A stretch of 64,000 nt of DNA from a virus: positions 1 to 64,000 of the IMG/VR virus record IMGVR_UViG_3300046373_000059, one strand, 5' to 3'. Numbering within the stretch: the first letter of the stretch is position 1; every line of letters begins with the position of its first letter. This document shows, in pieces, positions 25,710-34,454 of the stretch. Both the position numbers and the translations under genes were made by a program. The notes beneath the pieces are model-generated. The model was given only the letters and a program-made list of their open reading frames with translations, made no database searches and was not told where the DNA came from.

Positions 25710-27172
25710 CGTGCAGTCCATTTGTAGTACGCGGAACGGATGGCATCCATTACGCGGTCAGGCATGATCGAAAGCTGGCACATGGCCGCGCCCGTTTGGT
25801 CGTGCAAGTGGCAGAATTCGCTGCCGTAGTGCAGACGATGGCACGGATAGCAGGGCGTGTCTACCGGCTCCAGCGCGGTCGTGTTCGTCCAGTGCTTCGT
25901 CAGGTTCTCGTGCGAGCTGTGCGACAGCATCAGCACCTTGGCATTGTCCTCGAAGGCCACGGCATTGAGCACGCCGGTTTCGGGGCCGACGACGCAATGC
26001 GATTGCTGGGCCAGCGCCAGCGTGTCGCGGATCGACATATTGCCCGATTCGGTACGCACACGCGGCTCGACCTCCCAGCCCTGTTCGAGAATCTGGCAGG
26101 CGAAGTCGCCGGTCAGGATGACCACGGCCTGCGGCAGCTCTTGCAGGATGGCGGCAATCACGCTGTCCTGCCATGGGTAGAACTTGTGGACGGACGAACC
26201 GGCCAGCGCCCAGGTGATGACGAAGATATGCTTGGGGATGACGCCGAACGGCTGCGGGTCAAGCTCGGCGCGTAGGTCATTGTAGTAGCGCGTCACCTTG
26301 AGATTTTCTTCCGTGCTGCCATAGAAGCGTGTCTCATTCGAGTAGGCGACTTCGGCCAGTTGAGCCGTCCACTCCAGGTAATTGCGATTCAGCTCGACGC
26401 GGCGCACGCTGTCGGGCCATGCGTGATTGGTGCGGCCAGGGATTGCCAGCAGCGTTCCCTCGACCGATTCCGACAGGTTGATGAAGCGGTCGAACTGCTT
26501 CGCCTGCACGGCCCAATACTCGCCCAGCAAATGATTCGGTACTTGGTTATCGTCCTGGATCAGCCACGCATCGACGTGCGGATCGAGCCTGATGACATCC
26601 TGGCCCTTCGGCGTTGTCATGACCGTGACGTGCCAGCCGTCGCGCTTGAGCTGCGGCAGGATGTTGGCCGCCTGGAGCATGTCACCGAAGCCGCCGAAGC
26701 GGCAGACGCACACGGACTTCTCGTGGCGCTGTGCGATGGTTTCGCACTCAGGAACCCAGGTCTTACGGAACACGGAAAGGTTGCCGTCGTCCTCGTCGGA
26801 AAAGACAAAGACGCGCTCCCAGCCCATTCCGCTCGCATCACGCAGCGCGATCATGCGCAGCATATGCGCTTCCTCGTCCGCCTCTTCGTCAGGCTCATGG
26901 AGCACGAGGAAGCCGCCCACCGCAAGCACACGCCACCATTCCTGCATCGCACCAAACACATCATGCACGCCGGTATAGCTGGCGACAACCGCATCGCACT
27001 TGCCATCCTCGAACGACGACAGGTCGTCAAGGGAATCCTTGACATCGCCCAAGTCGCTTACGGATAAGAAGTGCGGGAACAGCTTATCGGCATGGGTCGC
27101 GCCCAGGTCGAGAACTGCGCCGCGTGTGAATGGCACGATCAGGTACTTAATGGCGTCTGCTGGGCGGGTCAT
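25706..27172 (-). CDS. methyltransferase-like / GT9 glycosyltransferase fusion
   Basis: 488 residues, two domains. Residues 10-140 resemble a class I methyltransferase fold: GAVLDLGAT at 18-26 (a degenerate glycine loop), CDAVVASYTGVHD at 59-71, and WWRVLAVGGFLVLHEP at 79-94. Residues 153-488 resemble glycosyltransferase family 9 (heptosyltransferase-like, GT-B fold): CRFGGFGDMLQAANILPQL at 157-175, WHVTVMTTPKG, and a C-terminal nucleotide-sugar site VVGPETGVLNAVAFE near 398-412. It is embedded among virion genes, so glycosylation of a phage or host surface molecule is plausible. Donor and target are unknown, and the methyltransferase half may be inactive. Confidence 0.75.
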   Translation of the reverse strand: MTRPADAIKYLIVPFTRGAVLDLGATHADKLFPHFLSVSDLGDVKDSLDDLSSFEDGKCDAVVASYTGVHDVFGAMQEWWRVLAVGGFLVLHEPDEEADEEAHMLRMIALRDASGMGWERVFVFSDEDDGNLSVFRKTWVPECETIAQRHEKSVCVCRFGGFGDMLQAANILPQLKRDGWHVTVMTTPKGQDVIRLDPHVDAWLIQDDNQVPNHLLGEYWAVQAKQFDRFINLSESVEGTLLAIPGRTNHAWPDSVRRVELNRNYLEWTAQLAEVAYSNETRFYGSTEENLKVTRYYNDLRAELDPQPFGVIPKHIFVITWALAGSSVHKFYPWQDSVIAAILQELPQAVVILTGDFACQILEQGWEVEPRVRTESGNMSIRDTLALAQQSHCVVGPETGVLNAVAFEDNAKVLMLSHSSHENLTKHWTNTTALEPVDTPCYPCHRLHYGSEFCHLHDQTGAAMCQLSIMPDRVMDAIRSAYYKWTAR

Positions 27173-27175
27173 GGT

Positions 27176-27517
27176 TTAGACTTGTGTGAGTTGGTCGGCT
27201 ACTTGCTGATCTGCTGCCGACAGCGGCGCGGCCTGGATTGGCTTTGCTGGTGCCTTCGCTGCCTTGGCTTTGGCTTGCGCCTTGGCCTTGGATGCGCCCT
27301 TCGCTGCGGTTTCCTTGCGCACCTTGTTGGTAGTGGCTTCTTCCAGTTGGTCGTCGTTCGGCTCTTCCTGGTTTTCGGCTGCCGCGATAGCCAGCTCGGT
27401 TTCAGTCGGAACCCACAGGCTGCCGTTGCCACGGAAGTATTTGCCGTCCTGTTCGTACACGCGGCCCTGGTTGTCACCGAAGACGGTGCCGTGTGGCTTG
27501 GTTTTGTCGAGTTGCAT
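27176..27517 (-). CDS. small virion-region protein with Ala/Lys tail
   Basis: 113 residues: a compact N-terminal part (GTVFGDNQGRVYEQDGKYFRGNGSLW), an acidic helix, and a Lys/Ala-rich low-complexity segment (residues 70-95). Stop is three bases from the start of the fusion gene. The N-terminus looks like a small beta domain; the tail may bind nucleic acid or a partner. No family recognised. Confidence 0.65.
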   Translation of the reverse strand: MQLDKTKPHGTVFGDNQGRVYEQDGKYFRGNGSLWVPTETELAIAAAENQEEPNDDQLEEATTNKVRKETAAKGASKAKAQAKAKAAKAPAKPIQAAPLSAADQQVADQLTQV

Positions 27518-27550
27518 TGCTACTCCCCTTTATGGGTCAGGTTGAAAAAC

Positions 27551-27814
27551 TTATTCGCCTTCGGCCATGTCCTCGGCGCGGTCGCCCTTGGCGGGGCCGA
27601 AGGTCGGGTCATCGACTTCGCCTTCCATCATCGGATCGGACTTGGTGCTGCCGGTGATGCTGCCCAGGCTGTTCGTGGCCGACTGGTCAAGGCTGCGACC
27701 GTCGAGCATGGTGCCGCTGTTCATGCCGGTGCTGGTGCCACGATCAGGCATCGCGCTGTCGTCGCCTTGCAGTTCGCCGGATGGGGTGTACATGCCGCTG
27801 TCTTTGGATTTCAT
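27551..27814 (-). CDS. 87-aa disordered hypothetical protein
   Basis: Acidic, Ser/Gly/Met-rich, probably disordered throughout (GTSTGMNSGTMLDGRSL, then PMMEGEVDDPTFGPAKGDR). GGAG lies nine bases before the ATG. It resembles the 101-aa gene at 28301-28606 in composition (Gly, Asp, Ser, Met), so the two may be related. Confidence 0.6.
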   Translation of the reverse strand: MKSKDSGMYTPSGELQGDDSAMPDRGTSTGMNSGTMLDGRSLDQSATNSLGSITGSTKSDPMMEGEVDDPTFGPAKGDRAEDMAEGE

Positions 27815-27839
27815 GGTAGTGCTCCAGGTGGAAGGTGAA

Positions 27840-27857
27840 GCGGGGCCGAAGCCCCGC
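27840..27857 (-). terminator. UUCG-capped GC hairpin after putative cement gene
   Basis: Read on the minus strand: GCGGGGC, TTCG, GCCCCGC, a seven-base stem with the very stable C(UUCG)G tetraloop. It lies between the stop at 27863 and the next start at 27814. There is no U-run, so it could be an mRNA-stabilising 3' hairpin or a partial terminator rather than a full stop signal. Confidence 0.55.
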
Positions 27858-27862
27858 AGGCG

Positions 27863-28228
27863 TTACGCAGTTTGGACGGCGCTCGGCAGGATTTCAAACT
27901 CGTAGACGATGCTGGCGACGCCCGTTGCATCGACCAGCGACTTGACGGAAATCTGCTCCATCGTCGCCACCGATTCGTTGAGCGTTGCCGAATGCGCCAC
28001 CGTGTTCGCGGCGCCCGTGCCCAGGCTGATCGTACCGATGGACGTGGTGCCGTGATACACGTCGTAGCCGTGGCCCGCATTGGTGCCAGCCGTGATGACT
28101 GCGGCGTGTACCGCTTTCAGGCGCATTGCCTGGAAGCTGCGGAACTTGGCGCCTTCGGTAGTGGCGCCAGCCACGGTCGTGTGATGCGATTCGCGGCGGA
28201 TCAGGAAGTCTGCGTCGTCATATGCCAT
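27863..28228 (-). CDS. putative capsid cement/decoration protein
   Basis: 121 residues from the ATG at 28228, chosen for the AGGAG seven bases upstream. The protein is Ala/Thr/Ser/Val-rich and beta-type (VAGATTEGAKFRSFQ, YHGTTSIGTISLGTG, GVASIVYEFEILPSAV). Its size and place shortly after the major capsid gene match the cement protein of the Bordetella phage BPP-1 type of capsid. This is an inference from context; no signature motif is available. Confidence 0.55.
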   Translation of the reverse strand: MAYDDADFLIRRESHHTTVAGATTEGAKFRSFQAMRLKAVHAAVITAGTNAGHGYDVYHGTTSIGTISLGTGAANTVAHSATLNESVATMEQISVKSLVDATGVASIVYEFEILPSAVQTA

Positions 28229-28300
28229 GATGATTCTCCTACTATGGCCCATCTAAAGGCCCATTATAAATCGGGGTTGTACTGCCTTACCGGGTTCGCT

Positions 28301-28606
28301 TCAACGTTCCCAGCCATGCGGGCGGCCAAGGAATCCGCCGCTGCTGCCGTCGTTGAGCAAGTCCATCGTCGTGTTGGCGATGGTGTCGTCGGCAGGAGGT
28401 GGGGGCGGATGGTACTCGCCGTCGCTGAAGCCAGCAGCCAAGTCGGCTGCGGACAAGCCGCCCAGGCCGTTCATGGTCATGCCCTGGTCGCTGCTGCCGC
28501 TTGCCAAGTCCTTGGCAGGGTCGCACTCGTAAGTGGCGTCATGGTTGCCCGTCACCTCGTCGCCCAGGCCGTGTGCCATGGGCGTCATGTTGTCAGCTTG
28601 TTTCAT
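28301..28606 (-). CDS. 101-aa disordered protein downstream of capsid gene
   Basis: The ATG at 28606 is chosen because GGAG lies six bases before it; an upstream ATG at 28618 is also possible. Composition is Gly, Asp, Ser, Met with a PPPPP run near the middle, so probably disordered with one C-terminal helix (IANTTMDLLNDG). Function unknown. Confidence 0.55.
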   Translation of the reverse strand: MKQADNMTPMAHGLGDEVTGNHDATYECDPAKDLASGSSDQGMTMNGLGGLSAADLAAGFSDGEYHPPPPPADDTIANTTMDLLNDGSSGGFLGRPHGWER

Positions 28607-28621
28607 TTGATTCTCCATGTG

Positions 28622-28651
28622 ATAACGCCCCAGCATATGCCAGGGCGTTAT
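28622..28651 (-). terminator. inverted repeat after the major capsid gene
   Basis: ATAACGCCC and GGGCGTTAT form a perfect nine-base stem around a 12-base loop that itself contains the palindrome GCATATGC. It lies just after the capsid stop codon. With no U-run it may act as a partial terminator or as a 3' stabiliser that sets a high capsid mRNA level relative to downstream genes. Confidence 0.5.
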
Positions 28652-28675
28652 TGTGGTGCTACCGATCAGGCCGTA

Positions 28676-29620
28676 TTACGCGGCGCTGTCCCACTTGACG
28701 ATGCGGGCTTGGGCTTGCGCCGTTTGCACCAGACCGAAGCCGCCCAGGTAGTACCATGCGATACCACGCGAACGACCATAATCGGTCGGGATTTTGCCGC
28801 GCATTTCTTCGGGAACCGCGATGCCTTCGGCCACGGTGTCATTGCCGAAGAAGTAGGCCCAATTCGACAGGGCGTTGACGAACGCTTCTTTGGCGATGTT
28901 CGTTTGCTCGACGAAGCGCACGTTTTCGTAGCGACCCATTTCGCCGTTCAGGATCATGCCGAAGCCCGTTTCCGTGTACAGATGCACGGCTTCCAGGTCG
29001 TTCTTCAGCTTGCGGAACGTAGTAGGGTGGGCCAGCGAAACGTAGTCATCCGCCATGTAAGGTGGGATGTTGCGTTCCTTCATCAAGTCCACGATGGCCT
29101 TGACGTGATCCTTGCCCAGCGCGACGTTGTTCGTCAGCGTGGCGGTGCCGTTGGTCGTCAGCGTCACGGCGCCGGTCGAGGTGCCGCCAGTTGGCACGAC
29201 GCGCAGAGGCGTGGCGTTGAACTGCGCACGGGCCGCGATGTCGAACGCTTTCTTGGCGTCGTTCTTCAGCACCTTGCCGATGATTTCCTTGACTGGCTGG
29301 ATGGACAGGTCGTCCAGCTTGCCGGTGTAAGGAACCGAGTTACCGAATTCGGTAATCGTCATCGTGCCTTGCGTGATGGTGAAGTTGGTTTCGGGCATGG
29401 TGTTGGTTTCCAGGATCGTGGTGCCCTGGGTTGCAACGTCCGAATACACGTTCCAGTGGAATGCTTCGCCCTTGCCCTTGCCTTGGACGGCGGCATCCTT
29501 GATGTCAGCGAACTGACGGAATTTGCACAGCGGTTGAACCGACATGCGCAGCACTTTGGACAGCGTTTCCGAAAACATATAACCGCCCAAAGAGTTCGTT
29601 ACCCATACTTGACCAGCCAT
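28676..29620 (-). CDS. major capsid protein
   Basis: 314 residues, HK97-fold type related to the N4-gp56/BPP-1 group of capsid proteins. Recognisable stretches are 'VWVTNSLGGYMFSETLSKVL' at the start, KGKGEAFHWNVYSDVATQG near 49-67, ITEFGNSVPYTGKLDDL near 90-106, DLMKERNIPPYMADDY near 175-190, and IPTDYGRSRGIAWYYLGGFG near the end. It forms the capsid lattice with the scaffold protein encoded just upstream in the transcript. No cleavage delta domain is visible. Confidence 0.92.
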   Translation of the reverse strand: MAGQVWVTNSLGGYMFSETLSKVLRMSVQPLCKFRQFADIKDAAVQGKGKGEAFHWNVYSDVATQGTTILETNTMPETNFTITQGTMTITEFGNSVPYTGKLDDLSIQPVKEIIGKVLKNDAKKAFDIAARAQFNATPLRVVPTGGTSTGAVTLTTNGTATLTNNVALGKDHVKAIVDLMKERNIPPYMADDYVSLAHPTTFRKLKNDLEAVHLYTETGFGMILNGEMGRYENVRFVEQTNIAKEAFVNALSNWAYFFGNDTVAEGIAVPEEMRGKIPTDYGRSRGIAWYYLGGFGLVQTAQAQARIVKWDSAA

Positions 29621-29654
29621 GATGTAATACTCCTAAGTTTGAAATTCAGTTGGC

Positions 29655-30761
29655 TTAGACTGCTTGGCCGCGCTGCTTCATCATGTCCGCGATGACTTGC
29701 GAATGTGTGAGCGGCACTGGCTCGGTAGTCGAAGTTTTCGCGCCCGCCGATTCAATCGTGTCGAGCGCAGCTTTAGCTGCCAGCTTCTTATCACGGGCGG
29801 TTGTGTCCGTCTTCGCCTGATGTCCTGCTTTCTGCCAGCCGAACTTCGTTGCCAGTTCGCTGCCGGTCTGCTCCAGTGCATCTGCAAACGAAAGACCTTC
29901 TTCGGTCTGCTTGCGCTGGATTTTCGCGGCGGCCAGGGTTTCGATGTCCGGGTCGGCGTACAGCTCAGGATAATCAGTCTGCGACTTCTTCAATGCGCTG
30001 TTGACTGCGAATCGCTGTTCCACATTAGCAGTGATCTGGTCGATGTCCACTTGCGCGGGCTGGGTAGCTTGGAATGCTTTCAAACGCCCTTCGACCACAC
30101 CTTCTGCTGCCTTGCTTACTGCTTTGTTGAATGCTTCTACCGCTTTGCCTTCGTCGCCTTCAAACATCGCGGCGGCGAATGCTTTTGCTTCTGCCGGATC
30201 GACTGGTGCTGGTTTTTCTTCAGCGACCTTCTTCGACTCGGCTACCTGCTGCTGAAGAGCTGCTTCCCGTTCCAGAAGTTCGCGCTCTTTGCGCGCTGCT
30301 TCGGCCAGTCGGCGGTCAGCGGATTCGGACTTCTGGAAGACGCGCTGCATGTCTTCGATGCTCGCTTCGCCGTCCACGCCGTTGATCTTGACCTTGATCT
30401 TCTGCTTCAGGAAATCATCCTGTGTTGCTGCTGCCTTTGCTGCTGCGGCGTCCTTGGATGCCTGGGCTGCCTGCTGCTGCAAAGCCAGCTCGTCGTCATC
30501 GCCACCAGCTTCCAGCAATGCGCGGGCTTCTTCGTCCGCCTTTTCCTGGGCCAGCGCCTTGGCTTCCATGTCGTCCACGCTTTCCAGCTTGATGCCCGAC
30601 TCAGCTTCAAAAGCTGCGTTGCGGCCCACGGAAATCGCTTCCATCGCCAATTCGCGGGCAGTTGGCTCGCGTACCTTGCCGCTATTATCTTCGGTCGTTT
30701 GCTCGCCTGCAATTTCTTTTTGACCGGCGTTGCCCTGCACGTCCGTTTGGATGGTGCTCAT
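29655..30761 (-). CDS. capsid scaffolding protein
   Basis: 368 residues, charged and helical, rich in Ala, Glu, Lys and Gln, with heptad-like runs (ESADRRLAEAARKERELLEREAALQQQ) at 148-174 and a C-terminal helix-turn (PLTHSQVIADMMKQRG) that could bind the capsid protein. A small domain near 123-145 (KIKVKINGVDGEASIEDMQRVFQ) is seen in many phage scaffolds. Position between portal and capsid genes is standard. Confidence 0.85.
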   Translation of the reverse strand: MSTIQTDVQGNAGQKEIAGEQTTEDNSGKVREPTARELAMEAISVGRNAAFEAESGIKLESVDDMEAKALAQEKADEEARALLEAGGDDDELALQQQAAQASKDAAAAKAAATQDDFLKQKIKVKINGVDGEASIEDMQRVFQKSESADRRLAEAARKERELLEREAALQQQVAESKKVAEEKPAPVDPAEAKAFAAAMFEGDEGKAVEAFNKAVSKAAEGVVEGRLKAFQATQPAQVDIDQITANVEQRFAVNSALKKSQTDYPELYADPDIETLAAAKIQRKQTEEGLSFADALEQTGSELATKFGWQKAGHQAKTDTTARDKKLAAKAALDTIESAGAKTSTTEPVPLTHSQVIADMMKQRGQAV

Positions 30762-30776
30762 AGTGATGCTCCTTGA

Positions 30777-30899
30777 TTAACTACGGTTGAAAATGCTGTC
30801 CTTCGTGAACTTGAGTAAGTCGTATGTGTACAGAACTGTACAGCCACTGGACACGGCCAGAATGCCATACGCCACTGTGGTGCTGAATACTTCAATCAT
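30777..30899 (-). CDS. 40-aa single-pass membrane protein
   Basis: Start at 30899 overlaps the upstream stop. One membrane segment (TTVAYGILAVSSGCTVLYTY) follows a short N-terminus, with a basic end. Palindrome site S3 (30828-30841) lies within its coding region, 66 bases upstream of the scaffold start. Function unknown. Confidence 0.5.
   Translation of the reverse strand: MIEVFSTTVAYGILAVSSGCTVLYTYDLLKFTKDSIFNRS
30828..30841. promoter_or_regulatory. palindrome site S3, GTACA-N4-TGTAC
   Basis: GTACAGAACTGTAC, 66 bases upstream of the scaffold start, inside the 40-aa gene. Could control a scaffold/capsid promoter. Confidence 0.65.
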
Positions 30900-31164
30900 G
30901 ATCTGGCTCCCGGCTGTAACCATCCTCGAACGCCTTCTTAGGCGAGTACGACATGAAGCCATCCTCGTACACGACGAGGTAGCCGCCTACTTCAGCCGTC
31001 GCGTGCTTGGCTGCCCATGCGTCCTTGACGTTGACGAACCGCAGCTCGCCATTGCGCCCCGTGTAGTCGATGCGGAAGCCGCCCTGTGTCGGCTCGATTG
31101 CCATGATCTGCCCGGCGTGGACGATCTTATGGCACTTGAATCGGGCCATCTTGCGCGGGTTCAT
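30892..31164 (-). CDS. 90-aa phage protein, unknown function
   Basis: The ATG at 31164 overlaps the upstream TGA by four bases. The sequence (MARFKCHKIVHAGQIMAIEP, VGGYLVVYEDGFMSYSPKKAFEDGY) belongs to a type of small phage protein that I have often seen without a function, in which a KCHK start is followed by a beta-rich body. It sits between the portal and scaffold genes. Confidence 0.7.
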   Translation of the reverse strand: MNPRKMARFKCHKIVHAGQIMAIEPTQGGFRIDYTGRNGELRFVNVKDAWAAKHATAEVGGYLVVYEDGFMSYSPKKAFEDGYSREPDHD

Positions 31165-31496
31165 TCCTGTGCCTCGTCGGCATTGGAGATTGCGTCCTGG
31201 GTCAGCAGTTGTTCCTGCGCGCTGACGCCTTCCTGGATCAGCTCGGCCATCCACAGTTGAACGGATTCGGCGCGCTTGATGTCCGACTGGAGCTTCATGA
31301 TCTTGCCGCTGTCCAGTGGGTCGGCGTCCACGAGTTCTCCCATGGCGTTCTCGCGCTCTTCCTCGGCGCGCTGGACAAGGTACTGGCCCAGCCGCGAACC
31401 AAGGAAGCCGCGCACTTCCAGGGCGAAGTCGATGGCATCATAGTGCCCCTTGTTTGCCGCGATCAGTGCGGCCCGTTCCTCTTGCTCTTGGCTCAT
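31161..31496 (-). CDS. 111-aa helical protein next to portal
   Basis: Acidic, all-helical (AALIAANKGHYDAIDFALEV, LGQYLVQRAEEERENA, IMKLQSDIKRAESVQLWM). Coupled by four-base overlaps on both sides. Small helical proteins in this position are common in short-tailed phages; function not established. Confidence 0.65.
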   Translation of the reverse strand: MSQEQEERAALIAANKGHYDAIDFALEVRGFLGSRLGQYLVQRAEEERENAMGELVDADPLDSGKIMKLQSDIKRAESVQLWMAELIQEGVSAQEQLLTQDAISNADEAQE

Positions 31497-34087
31497 TTCT
31501 TAGCGCCCCCGTATTGCTTCATCAGTTCCTCGAAGAAGTCAGGGCCAAGCGCCTCGACGACATCGGCAGGGATGATGAAGTCGCCCTGCTTCAGTTGCAT
31601 CGGGTCGGCGCCCGGCGCTGCTTGCTCGCCCACTGCTTCGCCTTCCACTGGCTTATGATACTGCTGGATAAGCCCTTGGAAGAAGTCTACCCCCACGGCG
31701 TCAACGACGGCCTGCGGCATATGGAATTCGCCAGCCGACACGGCAGCGGGGGCGCCGGTAGGTGCGACCGTGGCAGGGATCGAATCGGATGTGGCCGTGC
31801 CTGGGCCTTGGATCATGCCGCCGTCAGCGTATGCCTTCACCATGCCGCCGTTCGCGTAGCTGTCTGCCAGCGCCTGATCGTCGAGCACGCTGCTATCCAT
31901 CGTATCGTCCTCGCCAACAACGCCGCCGTCCATCAGCTTCTGCGTGCTGTCAGCCGCCATTGTCTCGATACCCTGCGCAGCGCCCACGCCAGGGCTTGCA
32001 GGCGATGCTGGCGCTGCTGGGGTATTCGGGGATGTGTCGCCCTGCACGGCGCCGCCTGGAGTGAATGCGGTGCCTGTGCGCTTGTTCTTGACCGGCTCGA
32101 TGCCGATGGCGCCAGCGCTGTTGTCGCCCGCGATGAAGTTCGGGTCGGGTGCGCCAGCCGCGACCATCAGCGCGTCGGCCACAGGAGCCACGCCTGGAAC
32201 AGCGGTCAGCACCTCGGCGGACTGCATGGCGCTGAATTGCGCTTCCACCATGAGTTTGATCTTGGCGGCCAGTTCCTTTTCGTCCTTGGCCTTCATGGAT
32301 TCAATCTCCGAGTCGATCTTGCGGATTTGAGCTTCCACCAGCCGTGGGTCGGTCTTCTGTGCGATCTGCTGCTGGGCCTGGGCAAGCTGCTGCTTCAGGG
32401 CTGCCACTTCAGGCGGCTCCTGGCCGTTGAGGTCGAAGAAGCGCGAGCCGTCGCGGAATCCCAGCTTGCCGAACAGTTCGGTGATGACTTCTTCCACCTT
32501 CAGGCCGTACTGCACCAGCACGCCATCGGCCAGCATTTCCTTCAGCGCGGCCATGCCCTGCGTGAACTTGTTCATCTGGTCGGTCGGATTGGTGGCGCCC
32601 ATGCCGACGTTGACGTTGAGCGTCAGCTCCTGGCCCAGCAGCTCGTCCGTCACTGTGCTGATGCCGAACTTCTGCATCAATCCTGCCTTCTTGCCAGCCA
32701 GGGCCAGGATGACTTCATCTGTCTCGTAGTATTGCTCCAGCAGCACGAGCTGGCGCAGCACTGGCTCGACCCAAGTTTCCACGAACGTGCGGAGCTGGTA
32801 GCCGCTGACTTGGTTCGCGCTGCCGTCCAGGAGCTGCATACCGCCAACGGTTTCGTTGAGCTTGCGGTTGCTCTGCACGCTGGCGCCGCTGAAGCTGCCG
32901 GTCACGTCGTCGAAGTCCAGGTTGAGGCGGTCTTGCTCCTGGTAGGAGCTGCCGGTCACGTCGTTGAATTCGACCGTTTCCACGTCGGTCTTAGGGTCGT
33001 CCATCAGCGTGACGGAGCCAGCCTGATTGCGCACGAGCGAGCGCAGATCGACTTGCTTGTTGCGCTTGACGAAGTACCGTTTGTTCAAGGCGAAGCGCAC
33101 GTTGTCGATACGCAGATTGGCGAGGTCGTTGATTTCGGCCTGCACGTCCTTGCCCAGCTTGGCGAGCGAGGATGGGTACTGCTTGTGCGTTTCGATGATG
33201 GCGTTGCCGATTACATACGGGCGCTTGCCGTGCGAGTATTGCGCTTCCAGCGGCACAGGCTTAGACAGCATTGCCACGGTGCCCAGCGTGTAATACAGGT
33301 AATCATCGCCGTCTTCGCTGATGATGTTACGGTGTACCCACACGATGTTGTAGTCGCCAATGGCGCCGGTTTGATCCTTGCTGTCGGTGCGGCCCTGCTC
33401 GCGCTGTAACCGCGTGCTGTCGCCGTACTGCTTGATGCCCTGGCTGATCTGCTCGTCCGTCATGGGCAGCCACTTAGGCTCGCCGGTCTTCGCGTCCTGG
33501 GCCTTCATGCGGGCCTTCACGTCCTTCACGTACATCGGGATCAAGTGGATGATGTACGGCGACGTGCCGACAGGATCAGTCCACTTGGCTGCCGGGTCGA
33601 AGCGCAGATTCTCGATAGGAACCAGCTCGATGGATGGGCGGTCGATCTTGCGTTTCGCGTCGAATTCCCAGCACTGGTATGAGGCGACGATGCCGACAGA
33701 CAGCGCGTCCTGGTAGCCGCCGATGACGGTCTGAAACCACGGGATCGTCTTCGTCAGGCGGTACTGGATCAGCTCCTGCATGATAGCGGCGCTGGCACGC
33801 TGATTGTCGTCGTTGTCGTCCTGGGCGGCCACGGCCACAACATCAGTCGTGGTGAAGAACGCCTCGGCGGCCACGGCTTCGTTCTTGCGGATGGTCGTGC
33901 GCGTCTTCGGGCGGAACAGCTTCGAGCGCCCGGTTTCGGCCAGATACTTCGAGCCGACAGGATGCTGGCCCTGGAACTGGCGGATGTCGCTTTCCGCTTG
34001 GCGGCGGATGGACGCATCGAAGTACGTGGTGGACGTGGTGTAGGCTTCGCGTGCGAGGTTCAGCCAGTCGGGTTTATCGTTGCTCAT
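31493..34087 (-). CDS. portal protein
   Basis: 864 residues, large as in P22-like and BPP-1-like podoviruses. Residues 1-120 carry the clip/wing entry (RPKTRTTIRKNEAVAAEAFFTT), residues 150-260 the stem-type segment (SIELVPIENLRFDPAAKW), and 560-700 long helical segments (AALKQQLAQAQQQIAQK). The last 180 residues are Gly/Pro/Ser-rich, ending with two related repeats (PQAVVDAVGVDFFQGLIQQY and IPADVVEALGPDFFEELMKQY). It forms the dodecameric DNA channel and docks the terminase. Confidence 0.88.
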   Translation of the reverse strand: MSNDKPDWLNLAREAYTTSTTYFDASIRRQAESDIRQFQGQHPVGSKYLAETGRSKLFRPKTRTTIRKNEAVAAEAFFTTTDVVAVAAQDDNDDNQRASAAIMQELIQYRLTKTIPWFQTVIGGYQDALSVGIVASYQCWEFDAKRKIDRPSIELVPIENLRFDPAAKWTDPVGTSPYIIHLIPMYVKDVKARMKAQDAKTGEPKWLPMTDEQISQGIKQYGDSTRLQREQGRTDSKDQTGAIGDYNIVWVHRNIISEDGDDYLYYTLGTVAMLSKPVPLEAQYSHGKRPYVIGNAIIETHKQYPSSLAKLGKDVQAEINDLANLRIDNVRFALNKRYFVKRNKQVDLRSLVRNQAGSVTLMDDPKTDVETVEFNDVTGSSYQEQDRLNLDFDDVTGSFSGASVQSNRKLNETVGGMQLLDGSANQVSGYQLRTFVETWVEPVLRQLVLLEQYYETDEVILALAGKKAGLMQKFGISTVTDELLGQELTLNVNVGMGATNPTDQMNKFTQGMAALKEMLADGVLVQYGLKVEEVITELFGKLGFRDGSRFFDLNGQEPPEVAALKQQLAQAQQQIAQKTDPRLVEAQIRKIDSEIESMKAKDEKELAAKIKLMVEAQFSAMQSAEVLTAVPGVAPVADALMVAAGAPDPNFIAGDNSAGAIGIEPVKNKRTGTAFTPGGAVQGDTSPNTPAAPASPASPGVGAAQGIETMAADSTQKLMDGGVVGEDDTMDSSVLDDQALADSYANGGMVKAYADGGMIQGPGTATSDSIPATVAPTGAPAAVSAGEFHMPQAVVDAVGVDFFQGLIQQYHKPVEGEAVGEQAAPGADPMQLKQGDFIIPADVVEALGPDFFEELMKQYGGAKK

Positions 34088-34446
34088 TTGTCAAACTCCA
34101 GTCGGCCTGCGAAGTCGGTTTTCATCGTGTGATACTTGGCCTCGTCGAACCGGCCCCGCTCCATTTTAAAGCGTTCGAGGATTTCGCCCGCTCCCATGAT
34201 GGATCGGCGCTCCAGGTCGCTGATGCTGAAGACCTCGCCAATCTTCAGGATGTAGCCATAGCGGCCCGACAGGAACAGGTCGCGGATGGTGATAAGGCCC
34301 GTCTTGCCCTCGCACGTCACGGCCCACAGATGGCCTGGGTAATGGGCGTGCAGTGCCTCGGCAATGGTGCGCGACATCAGGAAATCGTTGTTGTTGACCT
34401 GGGACTTTGCGATGTCGTTGTCCAGGCCCGTGAGTTGAACGCTCAT
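34084..34446 (-). CDS. 120-aa acetyltransferase-size protein, unknown
   Basis: The ATG at 34446 follows GAGGCAAGCC, and the frame upstream shadows other genes. The pattern SRTIAEALHAHYPGHLWAVTCEGKTGLITIRDLFLSGRYGYILKIGEVFSISDLERRSIMGAGEILERF is known to me from several phages without function. It may bind DNA or the portal; four-base overlap with the portal start suggests co-translation. Confidence 0.65.
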   Translation of the reverse strand: MSVQLTGLDNDIAKSQVNNNDFLMSRTIAEALHAHYPGHLWAVTCEGKTGLITIRDLFLSGRYGYILKIGEVFSISDLERRSIMGAGEILERFKMERGRFDEAKYHTMKTDFAGRLEFDK

Positions 34447-34454
34447 GGCTTGCC

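Noticed and set aside
31316-33409. Nearly 700-codon plus-strand frame
   Set aside because: Antisense of the portal gene.
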